Below, in pieces: positions 44,209-52,627 of a stretch of DNA of 64,000 bases. The position numbers and the translations under genes were made by a program. How positions within the stretch are numbered: position 1 is the stretch's first letter; the number at the start of each line of letters is the position of its first letter. Source of the DNA: Flavobacterium sp. LC2016-13. GTDB lineage: Bacteria; Bacteroidota; Bacteroidia; Flavobacteriales; Flavobacteriaceae. The DNA is taken from positions 248,001 through 312,000 of the forward strand of contig NZ_WMDQ01000001.1 of the NCBI RefSeq assembly GCF_009707955.1. The letters are read 5' to 3'. The notes under the pieces are model-generated. The model was not told where the DNA came from. It ran no database searches and saw nothing but the letters and a program-made list of their open reading frames with translations.

Positions 44209-45726
44209 ATGAACAAAAAAGTTATACTTATGATTTTAGATGGTTGGGGAAAATCTCCTGACCCTAAAGTTTCTGCAATAGACAATGCACACGTTCCTTT
44301 TATAAACAGTCTTTATCAAAATTACCCAAGCGCACAACTTAGAACTGATGGTTTAAATGTTGGTTTACCCGAAGGTCAAATGGGAAACAGTGAAGTTGGT
44401 CACATGAATCTTGGTGCCGGAAGAATTGTATATCAGGATTTAGCTAAAATAAACCTGGCTGTAGCACACAAAACACTTGCTAAAGAGCAAGTACTTGTTG
44501 ATGCTTTTACATACGCCAAAGAAAACAATAAAAAAGTACACTTTTTGGGATTAGTTTCTGATGGTGGCGTTCACTCGCATACTTCGCATTTACGCGGATT
44601 AATCGATGCTTCTCAGGAATATGGTCTTGAAAATGTTTTTGTTCACGCTTTTACTGACGGACGTGATGTTGACCCAAAATCTGGTGCAAAATACATTCAT
44701 GATTTAGAAGAATACATTAAAGAAACTCCCGTAAAAATTGCCTCAATCATTGGTCGTTATTACGCAATGGATCGTGACAAACGTTGGGAACGTGTAAAAC
44801 AAGCTTATGATTTGGTTGTAAATGCACAGGGAACAACATCTCAAAACGCCGTTGCAAGTGTTCTTGACAGTTATGCGCATCATGTTACAGATGAATTTAT
44901 TGAGCCAATTGTAATGGTTGATGAACAAGAAAAACCATTGGCAACAATTGTTGAAGATGATGTTGTAATTTTCTTCAACTTTAGAACTGACAGAGGCCGT
45001 GAACTTACAGAAGCACTTTCTCAACAAGATTTTCACGAGCAAAACATGCACAAATTAAACTTGTATTATGTAACGCTTACGAACTACGATGAAACGTATA
45101 AAAACGTAAAAGTGGTTTATAATAAAGATAACATTACCGAAACTCTTGGTGAAGTTTTAGAAAAAGCACACAAAAAACAAATTCGTATTGCCGAAACAGA
45201 GAAATATCCTCACGTAACATTCTTCTTCTCTGGAGGAAGAGAAGTTCCTTTTGAAGGAGAAACCAGAATTTTAAGAAATTCCCCAAAAGTAGCGACTTAC
45301 GATTTAAAACCAGAAATGAGCGCTTTTGAACTTACAGAAGCTCTTGTTCCTGAATTAAATAAAGGCGAAGTTGATTTCGTTTGTCTGAATTTTGCAAACG
45401 GTGATATGGTTGGTCATACCGGAATCATGAGTGCAGCAATTTTAGCTTGCGAAGCGGTTGACGCTTGTGCAAAAAAAGTGATCGAGGCGGCTCTTGCAAA
45501 CGACTATACTACTATCGTAATTGCCGATCACGGAAATTGCGAAACCATGATTAATCCTGACGGAAGCCCAAATACAGCACACACAACGAATCCTGTGCCG
45601 ATTATTTTAGTTGACAAACAATTAAAAAATATCAATGATGGAGTTTTAGGAGACATTGCTCCTACTATTTTAGAATTAATGGGCGTTCAGCAACCAGCTG
45701 CAATGACTTGTCATTCGCTTTTGTAG
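44209..45726 (+). CDS. gpmI: 2,3-bisphosphoglycerate-independent phosphoglycerate mutase
   Basis: Glycolytic enzyme that interconverts 3- and 2-phosphoglycerate with two manganese ions. Metal residue Asp11 in LDGWG, phospho-serine Ser61 in MGNSEVGH, HAFTDGRDVDPKSG, and the late metal motifs DMVGHTG and ADHGN are all present. The length of 505 aa is typical. Flanked by a clear promoter and terminator, so it is monocistronic. Confidence 0.97.
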   Translation: MNKKVILMILDGWGKSPDPKVSAIDNAHVPFINSLYQNYPSAQLRTDGLNVGLPEGQMGNSEVGHMNLGAGRIVYQDLAKINLAVAHKTLAKEQVLVDAFTYAKENNKKVHFLGLVSDGGVHSHTSHLRGLIDASQEYGLENVFVHAFTDGRDVDPKSGAKYIHDLEEYIKETPVKIASIIGRYYAMDRDKRWERVKQAYDLVVNAQGTTSQNAVASVLDSYAHHVTDEFIEPIVMVDEQEKPLATIVEDDVVIFFNFRTDRGRELTEALSQQDFHEQNMHKLNLYYVTLTNYDETYKNVKVVYNKDNITETLGEVLEKAHKKQIRIAETEKYPHVTFFFSGGREVPFEGETRILRNSPKVATYDLKPEMSAFELTEALVPELNKGEVDFVCLNFANGDMVGHTGIMSAAILACEAVDACAKKVIEAALANDYTTIVIADHGNCETMINPDGSPNTAHTTNPVPIILVDKQLKNINDGVLGDIAPTILELMGVQQPAAMTCHSLL

Positions 45727-45744
45727 AAAACACCATTTTTAAAT

Positions 45745-45785
45745 AAAAAAAGAGACTAATTTTAGAATTAGTCTCTTTTTGTTTT
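45745..45785. terminator. Terminator after gpmI
   Basis: Stem AAAAGAGACTAAT/ATTAGTCTCTTTT with A and T tracts on either side; usable in both directions, though gpmI is the nearest gene. Confidence 0.88.
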
Positions 45786-45796
45786 AAACCTTTTTT

Positions 45797-45898
45797 TGTC
45801 ATTTCGAGGAACGAGAAATCTCCGCAAGAAACTCCATCCCTAAAAACGCCAATCTCTATAGAGCTACTTGCGGAGATTTCTCCTCCGTCGAAATGACA
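45797..45898. repeat. 32-nt inverted repeat of the TGTCATTTCG family
   Basis: 45797-45828 and 45867-45898 are complementary at 29 of 32 positions; the outer parts match the element at 30885-30972, and the arms extend inward to GAAATCTCCGCAAG. Dispersed palindromic element between convergent genes. Confidence 0.8.
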
Positions 45899-45911
45899 CA
45901 AATTGCGAATA

Positions 45912-47165
45912 TCACATTATAAAATAGTGATATATCCATTCAACTCCATAAATCACTAAACCAATCATTCCTCCTACCAAAGTTCCGTTGATTCTGATAT
46001 ATTGAAGATCTTTTCCGATTTCTAATTCCAGTTTTTCAGAAACCTCTTTTCCATCCCAGCTTTTTACCGTTGAAGAAATTAAATCTCCAATCACTTTTTT
46101 ATTATTCAGAAGTACTGATAATAAATCATTTTTGATGAAATTATTTATTTTATCGATCATTATTGGATCTTCTTTAATTCCACTTCCAAAACCCTGAATC
46201 AAGTTTGCAATATTATTTTTAATGGAAGATTGATCTCCTTTCTCAATATCATTTGAAATTGAAAGTTTTATTTCATCCCAAATTCCGTTAATATAATCCT
46301 GAACTTCTTTTTTGCCCGCAAACCCCAGAATCAAATTGTTGATCTTGATTCTCATTTCTTCAGAGTTTTTTACTTTATCAAGAAAATCATGAACATATTC
46401 ATCTATTTTGGTTCTTACTGCACTTTTCGGATTTTTAGCCTCGTTTAAAAATTCAGCCAATCCATTAAATATACCTTCTGAAATACTTTTATCAGCCAAA
46501 CCAAAACTCAAAAAGGGCGTTGATTCTTTTACTTTTTTACGAATCAAATCTTTATTGTTTGCCAATTCCTGACTCATCAGTTCCAAAAGATTCGTCAATA
46601 ATTGATCTTTAACCTGACTATTTTGCAAAGGTTCTAAAGCCAATGCAACCCAATCTCCAAAATTAATTGCTTCTAGTTTTTCCTTAAACTGAACCTGAAT
46701 GAAGCGTTTAATATCTTCGTCTTTTATGGTTTTTAAAATTCCGGGAATAATATTCAGCGCTATCGAATTGGCAATTTTATTGGCGTTTTCTTGTTGCGAA
46801 AGCCAATCTGAAGCTTTTGCGGCAAAATTGAATTCATCTAATTTAATTTCTAATTTTTCCCGGTTTAGAAATTCTTCAGAAACAAAATTTCCAAGATTCT
46901 CGCCAATTTCATTTTTCTTAGTCGGAATAATAGCCGTGTGCCAAATCGGAATTCCCAACGGATGACGAAACAACGCCACAACAGCAAACCAATCTGCAAT
47001 TCCGCCCACCATTGCAGCTTCGCTAAAAGCCTGTAACATCGGAATCTTAAAATAAATAGCAACAATAAAAAGTAGTACTGCAACACCTAAAAGTGCCAGA
47101 GCATTGTTTTTCATTTTGCTTAAAGCCTTTTGTTTCGAAATATTTTCCTGATCTATAGTATTCAT
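45912..47165 (-). CDS. DUF445 membrane protein
   Basis: Protein of 417 aa with a membrane helix near the N-terminus (about 25-45), the conserved GGIADWFAVVALFRHPLG-type segment and a C-terminal hydrophobic segment (about 395-412, LVGGMIGLVIYGVEWIYHYF in part). The middle is a long helical domain. DUF445 proteins are widespread, with no established biochemical role. Monocistronic. Confidence 0.9.
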   Translation of the reverse strand: MNTIDQENISKQKALSKMKNNALALLGVAVLLFIVAIYFKIPMLQAFSEAAMVGGIADWFAVVALFRHPLGIPIWHTAIIPTKKNEIGENLGNFVSEEFLNREKLEIKLDEFNFAAKASDWLSQQENANKIANSIALNIIPGILKTIKDEDIKRFIQVQFKEKLEAINFGDWVALALEPLQNSQVKDQLLTNLLELMSQELANNKDLIRKKVKESTPFLSFGLADKSISEGIFNGLAEFLNEAKNPKSAVRTKIDEYVHDFLDKVKNSEEMRIKINNLILGFAGKKEVQDYINGIWDEIKLSISNDIEKGDQSSIKNNIANLIQGFGSGIKEDPIMIDKINNFIKNDLLSVLLNNKKVIGDLISSTVKSWDGKEVSEKLELEIGKDLQYIRINGTLVGGMIGLVIYGVEWIYHYFIM

Positions 47166-47246
47166 GATGCAACGTGTTTACTACTAATTTATGGCTTTTT
47201 TCTGAGATATTAAACTAAAAAGTATAATAACCGCGCAATTAAAAGG

Positions 47247-47320
47247 TTTGTCACGAATTTAAACGAATTGTATTTGCTTCATGATTCTATTAAATTATAA
47301 TTCGTGAAATTCGTGGCAAA
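47247..47320. repeat. Gene-less inverted repeat of the CACGAATTT family before map
   Basis: 47247-47269 and 47299-47320 (TTTGTCACGAATTTAAACGAA-type against the reverse complement of AATTCGTGAAATTCGTGGCA-type) pair with one single-base bulge and few mismatches. The unit is the same as in the arms of the GxxExxY cassette at 48221-48724, 0.9 kb away, but only 29 nt lie between the arms. Confidence 0.6.
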
Positions 47321-47374
47321 AAAACATAACATATTAATTTCAAAATCAACTTTAAAAAAATAATATTAAAATCG

Positions 47375-47382
47375 TACTTTTG
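47375..47382 (+). promoter_or_regulatory. -7 box of map
   Basis: TACTTTTG matches TAnnTTTG. It shows that the true map start must lie downstream, at 47404. Confidence 0.65.
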
Positions 47383-47403
47383 CGAACTGAAAATCTGAAA
47401 AAT

Positions 47404-48222
47404 ATGATTATCCCAAAAAATAGAGAAGAAATCGAATTAATGCGCGAAAGTGCTTTGATCGTATCTAAAACATTAGGAATGATTGCTTCTGAAATTAAAG
47501 AAGGAGTTACCACATTACATCTTGACAAATTAGCCGAAGAATTTATCCGTGATCACGGAGCAGTTCCAAGCTTTTTAGGATTGTATGATTTCCCGAACTC
47601 GCTTTGTATGAGTCCGAATGCACAAGTTGTACACGGAATTCCTAATAATACACCTTTGAAAAGCGGAGATGTAATTTCTGTTGATTGCGGTGCTTTTAAA
47701 AACGGATATCACGGTGATCACGCTTATAGTTTTCAGATTGGAGAAGTTGCTCCGGAAACTAAAAAACTTTTGCAAATTACTAAAGAATCTCTTTACGTAG
47801 GAATCAGAGAATTTAAAGCTGGAAACCGCGTTGAAGATGTTGGAAATGCGATTCAAAAATATACAGAATCTCACGGTTACGGTGTTGTTCGTGAATTGGT
47901 TGGACACGGTTTAGGGCAAAAAATGCACGAAGAACCAGAAATGCCAAATTACGGAAAACGCGGTCGTGGAAAACTTTTTGTTGAAGGAATGGTTGTTGCT
48001 ATTGAGCCAATGATCAACATGGGAACAAGAAACATCAAACAACTAAAAGACGGCTGGACAATCCTGACTGCCGACGGAAAACCAAGTGCACATTTCGAAC
48101 ACGATGTTGCCCTAATTGACGGAAAACCAGAAATATTATCGACTTTCTATTACATCTACAAAGCTTTAGGAATTGAAAGTAATGAAGAAGATGAATTCAG
48201 AAAAGTACCTCTTGTATTATAA
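47404..48222 (+). CDS. map: Methionine aminopeptidase, type I
   Basis: Removes the N-terminal Met from new proteins. Metal ligands Asp94, Asp105, His168, Glu201 and Glu232 and substrate His78 are all present, each three positions lower than in E. coli. The start is set at ATG 47404 (MIIPKNREEIEL; 272 aa) because the upstream frame begins inside the promoter -7 box. The stop codon overlaps the left arm of the following inverted repeat. Confidence 0.96.
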   Translation: MIIPKNREEIELMRESALIVSKTLGMIASEIKEGVTTLHLDKLAEEFIRDHGAVPSFLGLYDFPNSLCMSPNAQVVHGIPNNTPLKSGDVISVDCGAFKNGYHGDHAYSFQIGEVAPETKKLLQITKESLYVGIREFKAGNRVEDVGNAIQKYTESHGYGVVRELVGHGLGQKMHEEPEMPNYGKRGRGKLFVEGMVVAIEPMINMGTRNIKQLKDGWTILTADGKPSAHFEHDVALIDGKPEILSTFYYIYKALGIESNEEDEFRKVPLVL

Positions 48223-48724
48223 CACGAATTCCACGAATTTGCACGGATTTGTGATGTCGTAAAATTACACTGAATGATTGAATGATGAGTGAGTTATATT
48301 TAAGAGAAGAGTCTTATAAAATTATTGGAATCTGTATGGAAGTCCATAAGATTTTAGGAAAAGGGCACAGTGAGAAAGTTTATGGCGATGCATTAGAATA
48401 TGAGTTTCAAAGAAATGAAATTCCTTATAATCGGGAATTAAGATATAACATTGCTTATAAAGATATTGTTTTACCGAGTTATTATTTTGCCGACTTTGTT
48501 ATTTTCGACGAAATTATTTTAGAGTTAAAAGCAATTACAGCACTGTCAACGAGTGAAATTAAACAAACATTAAATTATTTAGCTGCTTCAAAAAATAAAT
48601 TAGGTCTATTAATAAATTTTGGAGAAGACAGCCTCAAATACAAAAGAATAATACTTTAACCCAAATCAAGGTTCGTGAAATTTCACCACAACGTTAATCC
48701 GTGTAAATTCGTGAAATTCGTGTT
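48221..48724. mobile_element. Inverted repeat bracketing a GxxExxY gene between map and a methyltransferase gene
   Basis: 48221-48248 and 48697-48724 are reverse complements at 26 of 28 positions. The left arm is built of 9-10 nt units (CACGAATTC, CACGAATTTG, CACGGATTTG). It begins within the map stop codon, and the right arm ends 15 nt before the GTG of the next gene. The 448 nt inside carry one small gene. This is the same architecture as the murD-ftsW cassette, with unrelated repeat units and an unrelated gene. Confidence 0.65.
48282..48659 (+). CDS. GxxExxY-family protein (PD-(D/E)XK nuclease-like)
   Basis: Protein of 125 aa. The name-giving motif is Gly28, Glu31, Tyr34 in GKGHSEKVYGDALEYEF. 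Asp71 (FADFVIF), Glu81 and Lys83 (LELKA) and Gln95 fit the catalytic pattern of the PD-(D/E)XK superfamily, to which this family has been assigned. Biological role unknown; such genes occur in many copies in some environmental bacteria. Tandem Met codons at 48282 and 48285 give two possible starts. It lies inside an inverted repeat. Confidence 0.88.
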   Translation: MMSELYLREESYKIIGICMEVHKILGKGHSEKVYGDALEYEFQRNEIPYNRELRYNIAYKDIVLPSYYFADFVIFDEIILELKAITALSTSEIKQTLNYLAASKNKLGLLINFGEDSLKYKRIIL

Positions 48725-48739
48725 CAAATTTATTTAACC

Positions 48740-49513
48740 GTGAAGAAACTTTTTAAACTTATTTTAAATACAATTCCACGCCCGTTATTAATTCGTTTGA
48801 GTTATGTGGCGCGTCCAATTTTAGCTTTATCATTAAGAGGAAGCAAATACACTGATCCTATTGACGGGAAAAGCTTTAGATCGTTTTTGCCTTACGGATA
48901 TGGGAAACAACGTAACAATGTGCTTTCGCCAAGTACACTTTCGTTGGAAAGACACCGCTTACTTTGGCTGTATTTAAACGATCAGACTGATTTTTTTACG
49001 GCTCCAAAAAAAGTGCTTCATTTTGCTCCGGAACAAGCTTTTTACAAATTATTTCGCAAGCAAAAAAACCTTGATTACACAACAACCGATTTACTTTCGC
49101 CTTTGGCCGATGTAAAAGCAGACATTTGTAATTTACCTTTTAAAGACAATGAATACGATGTTATTTTGTGTAACCACGTTTTAGAACATATTCCGGATGA
49201 CACAAAAGCTATGCAGGAATTATTTCGTGTATTAAAACCGGGCGGAATGGCGATTCTTCAAATTCCACAAGATTTGTCAAGAGAAGTTACTTTTGCCGAT
49301 GATTCGATTACAGATCAAAAAGAGCGTGCCAGAATATTTGGTCAATACGATCACGTTCGTATTTATGGGCGCGATTATTTTGACAAATTAAGAAGCATTG
49401 GTTTTATTGTTATCGAAGAAGATTACACCAACAAAATTGCACCAGAATTGGTAGAAAAATACTGTTTGGCAAAAGGAGAAATTATTCCGCTTTGCTTTAA
49501 GCAGGAAAACTAA
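48740..49513 (+). CDS. Class I SAM-dependent methyltransferase (GTG start)
   Basis: Protein of 257 aa starting at GTG 48740 (KKLFKLILNTIPRP...). The methyltransferase core appears as VLHFAPEQAF, TTDLLSPLADVKADICNLPF and YDVILCNHVLEHIPDD, with VLKPGGMAILQIPQ after it: the Methyltransf_11 pattern. An N-terminal amphipathic stretch could touch the membrane. The substrate is unknown. It is followed by a solo repeat arm and a hairpin terminator. Confidence 0.88.
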   Translation: MKKLFKLILNTIPRPLLIRLSYVARPILALSLRGSKYTDPIDGKSFRSFLPYGYGKQRNNVLSPSTLSLERHRLLWLYLNDQTDFFTAPKKVLHFAPEQAFYKLFRKQKNLDYTTTDLLSPLADVKADICNLPFKDNEYDVILCNHVLEHIPDDTKAMQELFRVLKPGGMAILQIPQDLSREVTFADDSITDQKERARIFGQYDHVRIYGRDYFDKLRSIGFIVIEEDYTNKIAPELVEKYCLAKGEIIPLCFKQEN

Positions 49514-49518
49514 TTTTT

Positions 49519-49541
49519 TTTCACCATATAAGTGATATAAG
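49519..49541. repeat. Solo arm of the CACCATATAAGTG repeat family
   Basis: Identical over 23 nt to the left arm at 38074-38096; similarity continues for about 12 nt into the flank of the other arm. It has no partner arm here. Confidence 0.7.
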
Positions 49542-49550
49542 TTCATTTTA

Positions 49551-49596
49551 AAAGAGTTTTCAAATTATTGATATTTTGAAAACTCTTTGTTTTTTT
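49551..49596 (+). terminator. Terminator after the methyltransferase gene
   Basis: Stem AAAGAGTTTTCAAA/TTTGAAAACTCTTT followed by a T tract on the plus strand. Confidence 0.85.
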
Positions 49597-49637
49597 AACC
49601 CAATTCCTAATTTACAAGCCAACCAAATCCCTAAACC

Positions 49638-52547
49638 TTGGAACCTACAAAATCATTTCAGTTCTGTTTTGACATCAGTTTTGAAAAAAATCTGAATGTT
49701 TATATTCCAACAGCCTATATCGTTGAGAATACCAATGAAATCAAATACTTAAATAAAAAAGCAACTCCAGGCGTACTTGAAAGTTTCGGAATTGTTTCTG
49801 AAAATTTAGATTCTAATTCTAAAAAAATACTCGCAGCTTGTGAAGCTTTAAAACCTGACTTTATTTTCAAAAAATTCAGTGCCAAAATCAAGTCGGCAAA
49901 AACAATTGTCGATCTGCAAAAAGATTCCAAAATTGACTTTGCCATTCGTCAGCACTTAAAATTAAATTTAAGTTCATTTTATACTTTAATTGTACAGGAA
50001 CAATTTCCGTTATCCATTAATATGGGAGTTGAAAAGGATTTTTATCGTTCCAGAGTCGATATCAATCCGCTTTATTTTGAACCTCAAATTCAATTCGATA
50101 AACACACGGAAGGAATTACGTATACACTTTCTTTAAAAGAAAACGAAACTACATTTTTGCCCATGAACAGCAATGTTGATGTGCTGCTGGATGAACCAGG
50201 CTGGTTAATTATCAATAAAAAATTAGGACAGTTAAAAGAGCTTAATGCTAAAAAACTTTCGCCTTTTTTAAAGAAAAAATCAATCGAAATACCGTCAAAA
50301 TTAGTGGATGATTATTTTAAGAATTTCATTCCCGAAATAGCCAAAAAAATTGACATTGAAGCAACAGGTTTTGAAATCGAGCAGCGTGATGAAATTACTT
50401 CCTGCACGATTCAGCCCGTTTATGATTTCTTTAAAAATTGTTATTACCTCAACCTTTATTTTGATTATAACGGTTATTCATTTGATGCGAGTAAAACGAA
50501 GAAAACACATTCGTTTGTTGATTTTAGTGTTGCTAATGAACCTAAAATTATTCAGTTTAAACGAAATGCTGATGAAAATTTATACGCCGATAAATTAATC
50601 GAAATTGGTTTAATAAAAATCAAAAACGAATTATTTGGGTTGAATTCTGATGTTGAAACTTCTGATCCTTATGTCAATATTCAATTGATAATTGACAATA
50701 AAGAAAAACTGGAAAGTTTAGGATTTACAATTCAAAATTTAAAACTGGAAAGCAAAGCAATCATTACGGAAAACCATACCATTTTGGCTTCAAAAGATGA
50801 GACAAAAGAAGATTGGTTTGACATTAAAATAATTATTACGATTGGAACTTTCACGATCAATTTCAGTGAAATTATCCCGAATATAAAAAGCAAAGAAAGG
50901 CTCTTTTTATTGCCTGACGGAAACTATTTTTTGATTCCTTTAGAATGGCTCAGCAAATATAGCTCGCTGGCAAAACTGGCTAAAACAGAAAATGGGGATC
51001 TTCTTTTACGTAAAAGTAATTTTACTGCTTTAGATGCTATTCCGGAAATCAAAAGCGATTTAGGTAACTCTCATAAGGCTGAATATGTAGCTTCTGATTT
51101 GCTGAAAGCAACTTTGAGACCTTACCAAATTGATGGCGTAAAATGGCTTTTAGGTCATTTTAACTCCAATTTGGGCGCTTGTTTGGCTGATGACATGGGA
51201 CTTGGAAAAACATTACAAACTTTAGCCGTTCTGGTTGCTGTTCAGGAACAATTAGGATTTACTACGAAAACATCAAATTTTGATTTGTTTGCAAACGAAA
51301 CTACTGTAGAAAGAGAACCGCTTAAAACTTTGATTGTTTTGCCTTCTTCATTGGTTTTTAACTGGTATAATGAAGCTTCAAAATTTACACCGCATTTTTC
51401 GAAAATGCAATATGTTGGCAATGACAGAAAGCAATTAGCAAGCCGATTAGCATCTTCTGATTTGATTTTTACCAGCTATAGTATTGTGCACCGCGACATT
51501 TCGATTTTAGAAAAATATGATTTCCGTTATTTAATTTTGGACGAAAGTCAATACATTAAAAATAAAAACTCTAAGATTTTTAAAGCGATTAATAAAATAA
51601 ATACGGCCCATAAAATTGCATTAAGTGGTACGCCTATCGAAAATTCGCTTGACGATTTATGGTCGCAAATGCAATTTATAAATCCGGATATTTTGGGCAG
51701 TTATGCTTTTTTCGTAGAAAATTTTAAAAATCCGATTGAGAAAAAACAGGATGAAAATAGTTTATCTGAATTAAAAAATCTTGTTCAGCCTTATATTTTA
51801 AGAAGAACAAAAGAACAGGTTTTAAAGGATTTACCTGAATTATCTGAACAGATTTATTATTGTGACATGGATCCTGAACAGGAGAAATTGTATGAAAAAG
51901 AAAAATCAAGAGCTCGTAATTTTTTACTAAAAACTGACGGATCCAGCCCTGACAAAATCAGCATTATCAATACGCTGATGAAGTTAAGACAATTGAGTAA
52001 TCATCCAAAAATGGTCGATCAGGAATCAGAAATTGATTCAGGAAAATATATTGCAGTTACTAATTATCTGGAAAGTTTAGTAAAAGGAAAACAAAAAACG
52101 ATCATTTTTAGTTCGTTTGTTACTAATTTGAGTTTTTACACGGATTGGTGCAAGGAAAACAAAATAGCCTATTGCGAGATTACAGGCGAAACTCCTGCCA
52201 AGAAAAGAGAACAGCAGGTAAATTTATTTCAGGAGAAAGATGAGCCTTTGTTGTTTTTTATTTCGCTTAAGGCGGGTGGCGTTGGTTTGAATATTACGAA
52301 AGCTTCTTATGTGCTGTTTTTAGATCCCTGGTGGAATCCTTTTGCTGAAAAACAAGGAGTTGGAAGGGCGCACCGAATTGGACAATTGAATAAAGTAAAC
52401 GTAATTCGATTTATTTCTAAAAATACGGTAGAAGAAAAAATAATCAAACTGCAGGAAAACAAAAAGCTGTTATCTGATTCGCTTTTAGAGGAAAGTTTTG
52501 TTAACGATGAAATCGAAGTTAATTTAGAATTCATTCTGGGATCTTAA
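49638..52547 (+). CDS. SNF2-family DNA-dependent ATPase/helicase (TTG start)
   Basis: Protein of 969 aa. The start is TTG 49638, because an in-frame TAA lies two codons upstream and no ATG is near. The first 485 residues are a flavobacterial region without recognised catalytic motifs. The SNF2 motor follows: motif I LADDMGLGKT (516-525), motif II DESQ (635-638, a variant of DEAH), LSGTPIENSLDDLW, and the C-terminal GVGRAHRIGQ (907-916). Such ATPases move along or remodel DNA-protein complexes; no role in restriction or a defence island is suggested by the neighbours. Confidence 0.92.
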   Translation: MEPTKSFQFCFDISFEKNLNVYIPTAYIVENTNEIKYLNKKATPGVLESFGIVSENLDSNSKKILAACEALKPDFIFKKFSAKIKSAKTIVDLQKDSKIDFAIRQHLKLNLSSFYTLIVQEQFPLSINMGVEKDFYRSRVDINPLYFEPQIQFDKHTEGITYTLSLKENETTFLPMNSNVDVLLDEPGWLIINKKLGQLKELNAKKLSPFLKKKSIEIPSKLVDDYFKNFIPEIAKKIDIEATGFEIEQRDEITSCTIQPVYDFFKNCYYLNLYFDYNGYSFDASKTKKTHSFVDFSVANEPKIIQFKRNADENLYADKLIEIGLIKIKNELFGLNSDVETSDPYVNIQLIIDNKEKLESLGFTIQNLKLESKAIITENHTILASKDETKEDWFDIKIIITIGTFTINFSEIIPNIKSKERLFLLPDGNYFLIPLEWLSKYSSLAKLAKTENGDLLLRKSNFTALDAIPEIKSDLGNSHKAEYVASDLLKATLRPYQIDGVKWLLGHFNSNLGACLADDMGLGKTLQTLAVLVAVQEQLGFTTKTSNFDLFANETTVEREPLKTLIVLPSSLVFNWYNEASKFTPHFSKMQYVGNDRKQLASRLASSDLIFTSYSIVHRDISILEKYDFRYLILDESQYIKNKNSKIFKAINKINTAHKIALSGTPIENSLDDLWSQMQFINPDILGSYAFFVENFKNPIEKKQDENSLSELKNLVQPYILRRTKEQVLKDLPELSEQIYYCDMDPEQEKLYEKEKSRARNFLLKTDGSSPDKISIINTLMKLRQLSNHPKMVDQESEIDSGKYIAVTNYLESLVKGKQKTIIFSSFVTNLSFYTDWCKENKIAYCEITGETPAKKREQQVNLFQEKDEPLLFFISLKAGGVGLNITKASYVLFLDPWWNPFAEKQGVGRAHRIGQLNKVNVIRFISKNTVEEKIIKLQENKKLLSDSLLEESFVNDEIEVNLEFILGS

Positions 52548-52627
52548 TAAATTGTTTTTAAAACCAATAAAATGTCCTATTTTTCGTTATATAATTTGTT
52601 ATATTTACAATCTTAGAACATAATAAG

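Noticed and set aside
45665..45901. A 78-codon minus-strand frame over the gpmI 3' end
   Set aside because: It consists of the terminator and the palindromic repeat and has no coding character.
47380..47403. Longer start for map
   Set aside because: This ATG overlaps the TACTTTTG promoter element; the family start is at 47404.
48282..48659. GxxExxY gene as half of a toxin-antitoxin pair
   Set aside because: No partner gene is present inside the cassette and the neighbours are unrelated housekeeping-type genes.
49638..52547. SNF2 ATPase as part of a phage-defence system such as DISARM
   Set aside because: The neighbouring methyltransferase is of the small-molecule type, and no nuclease, PLD or DUF1998 partner is nearby.
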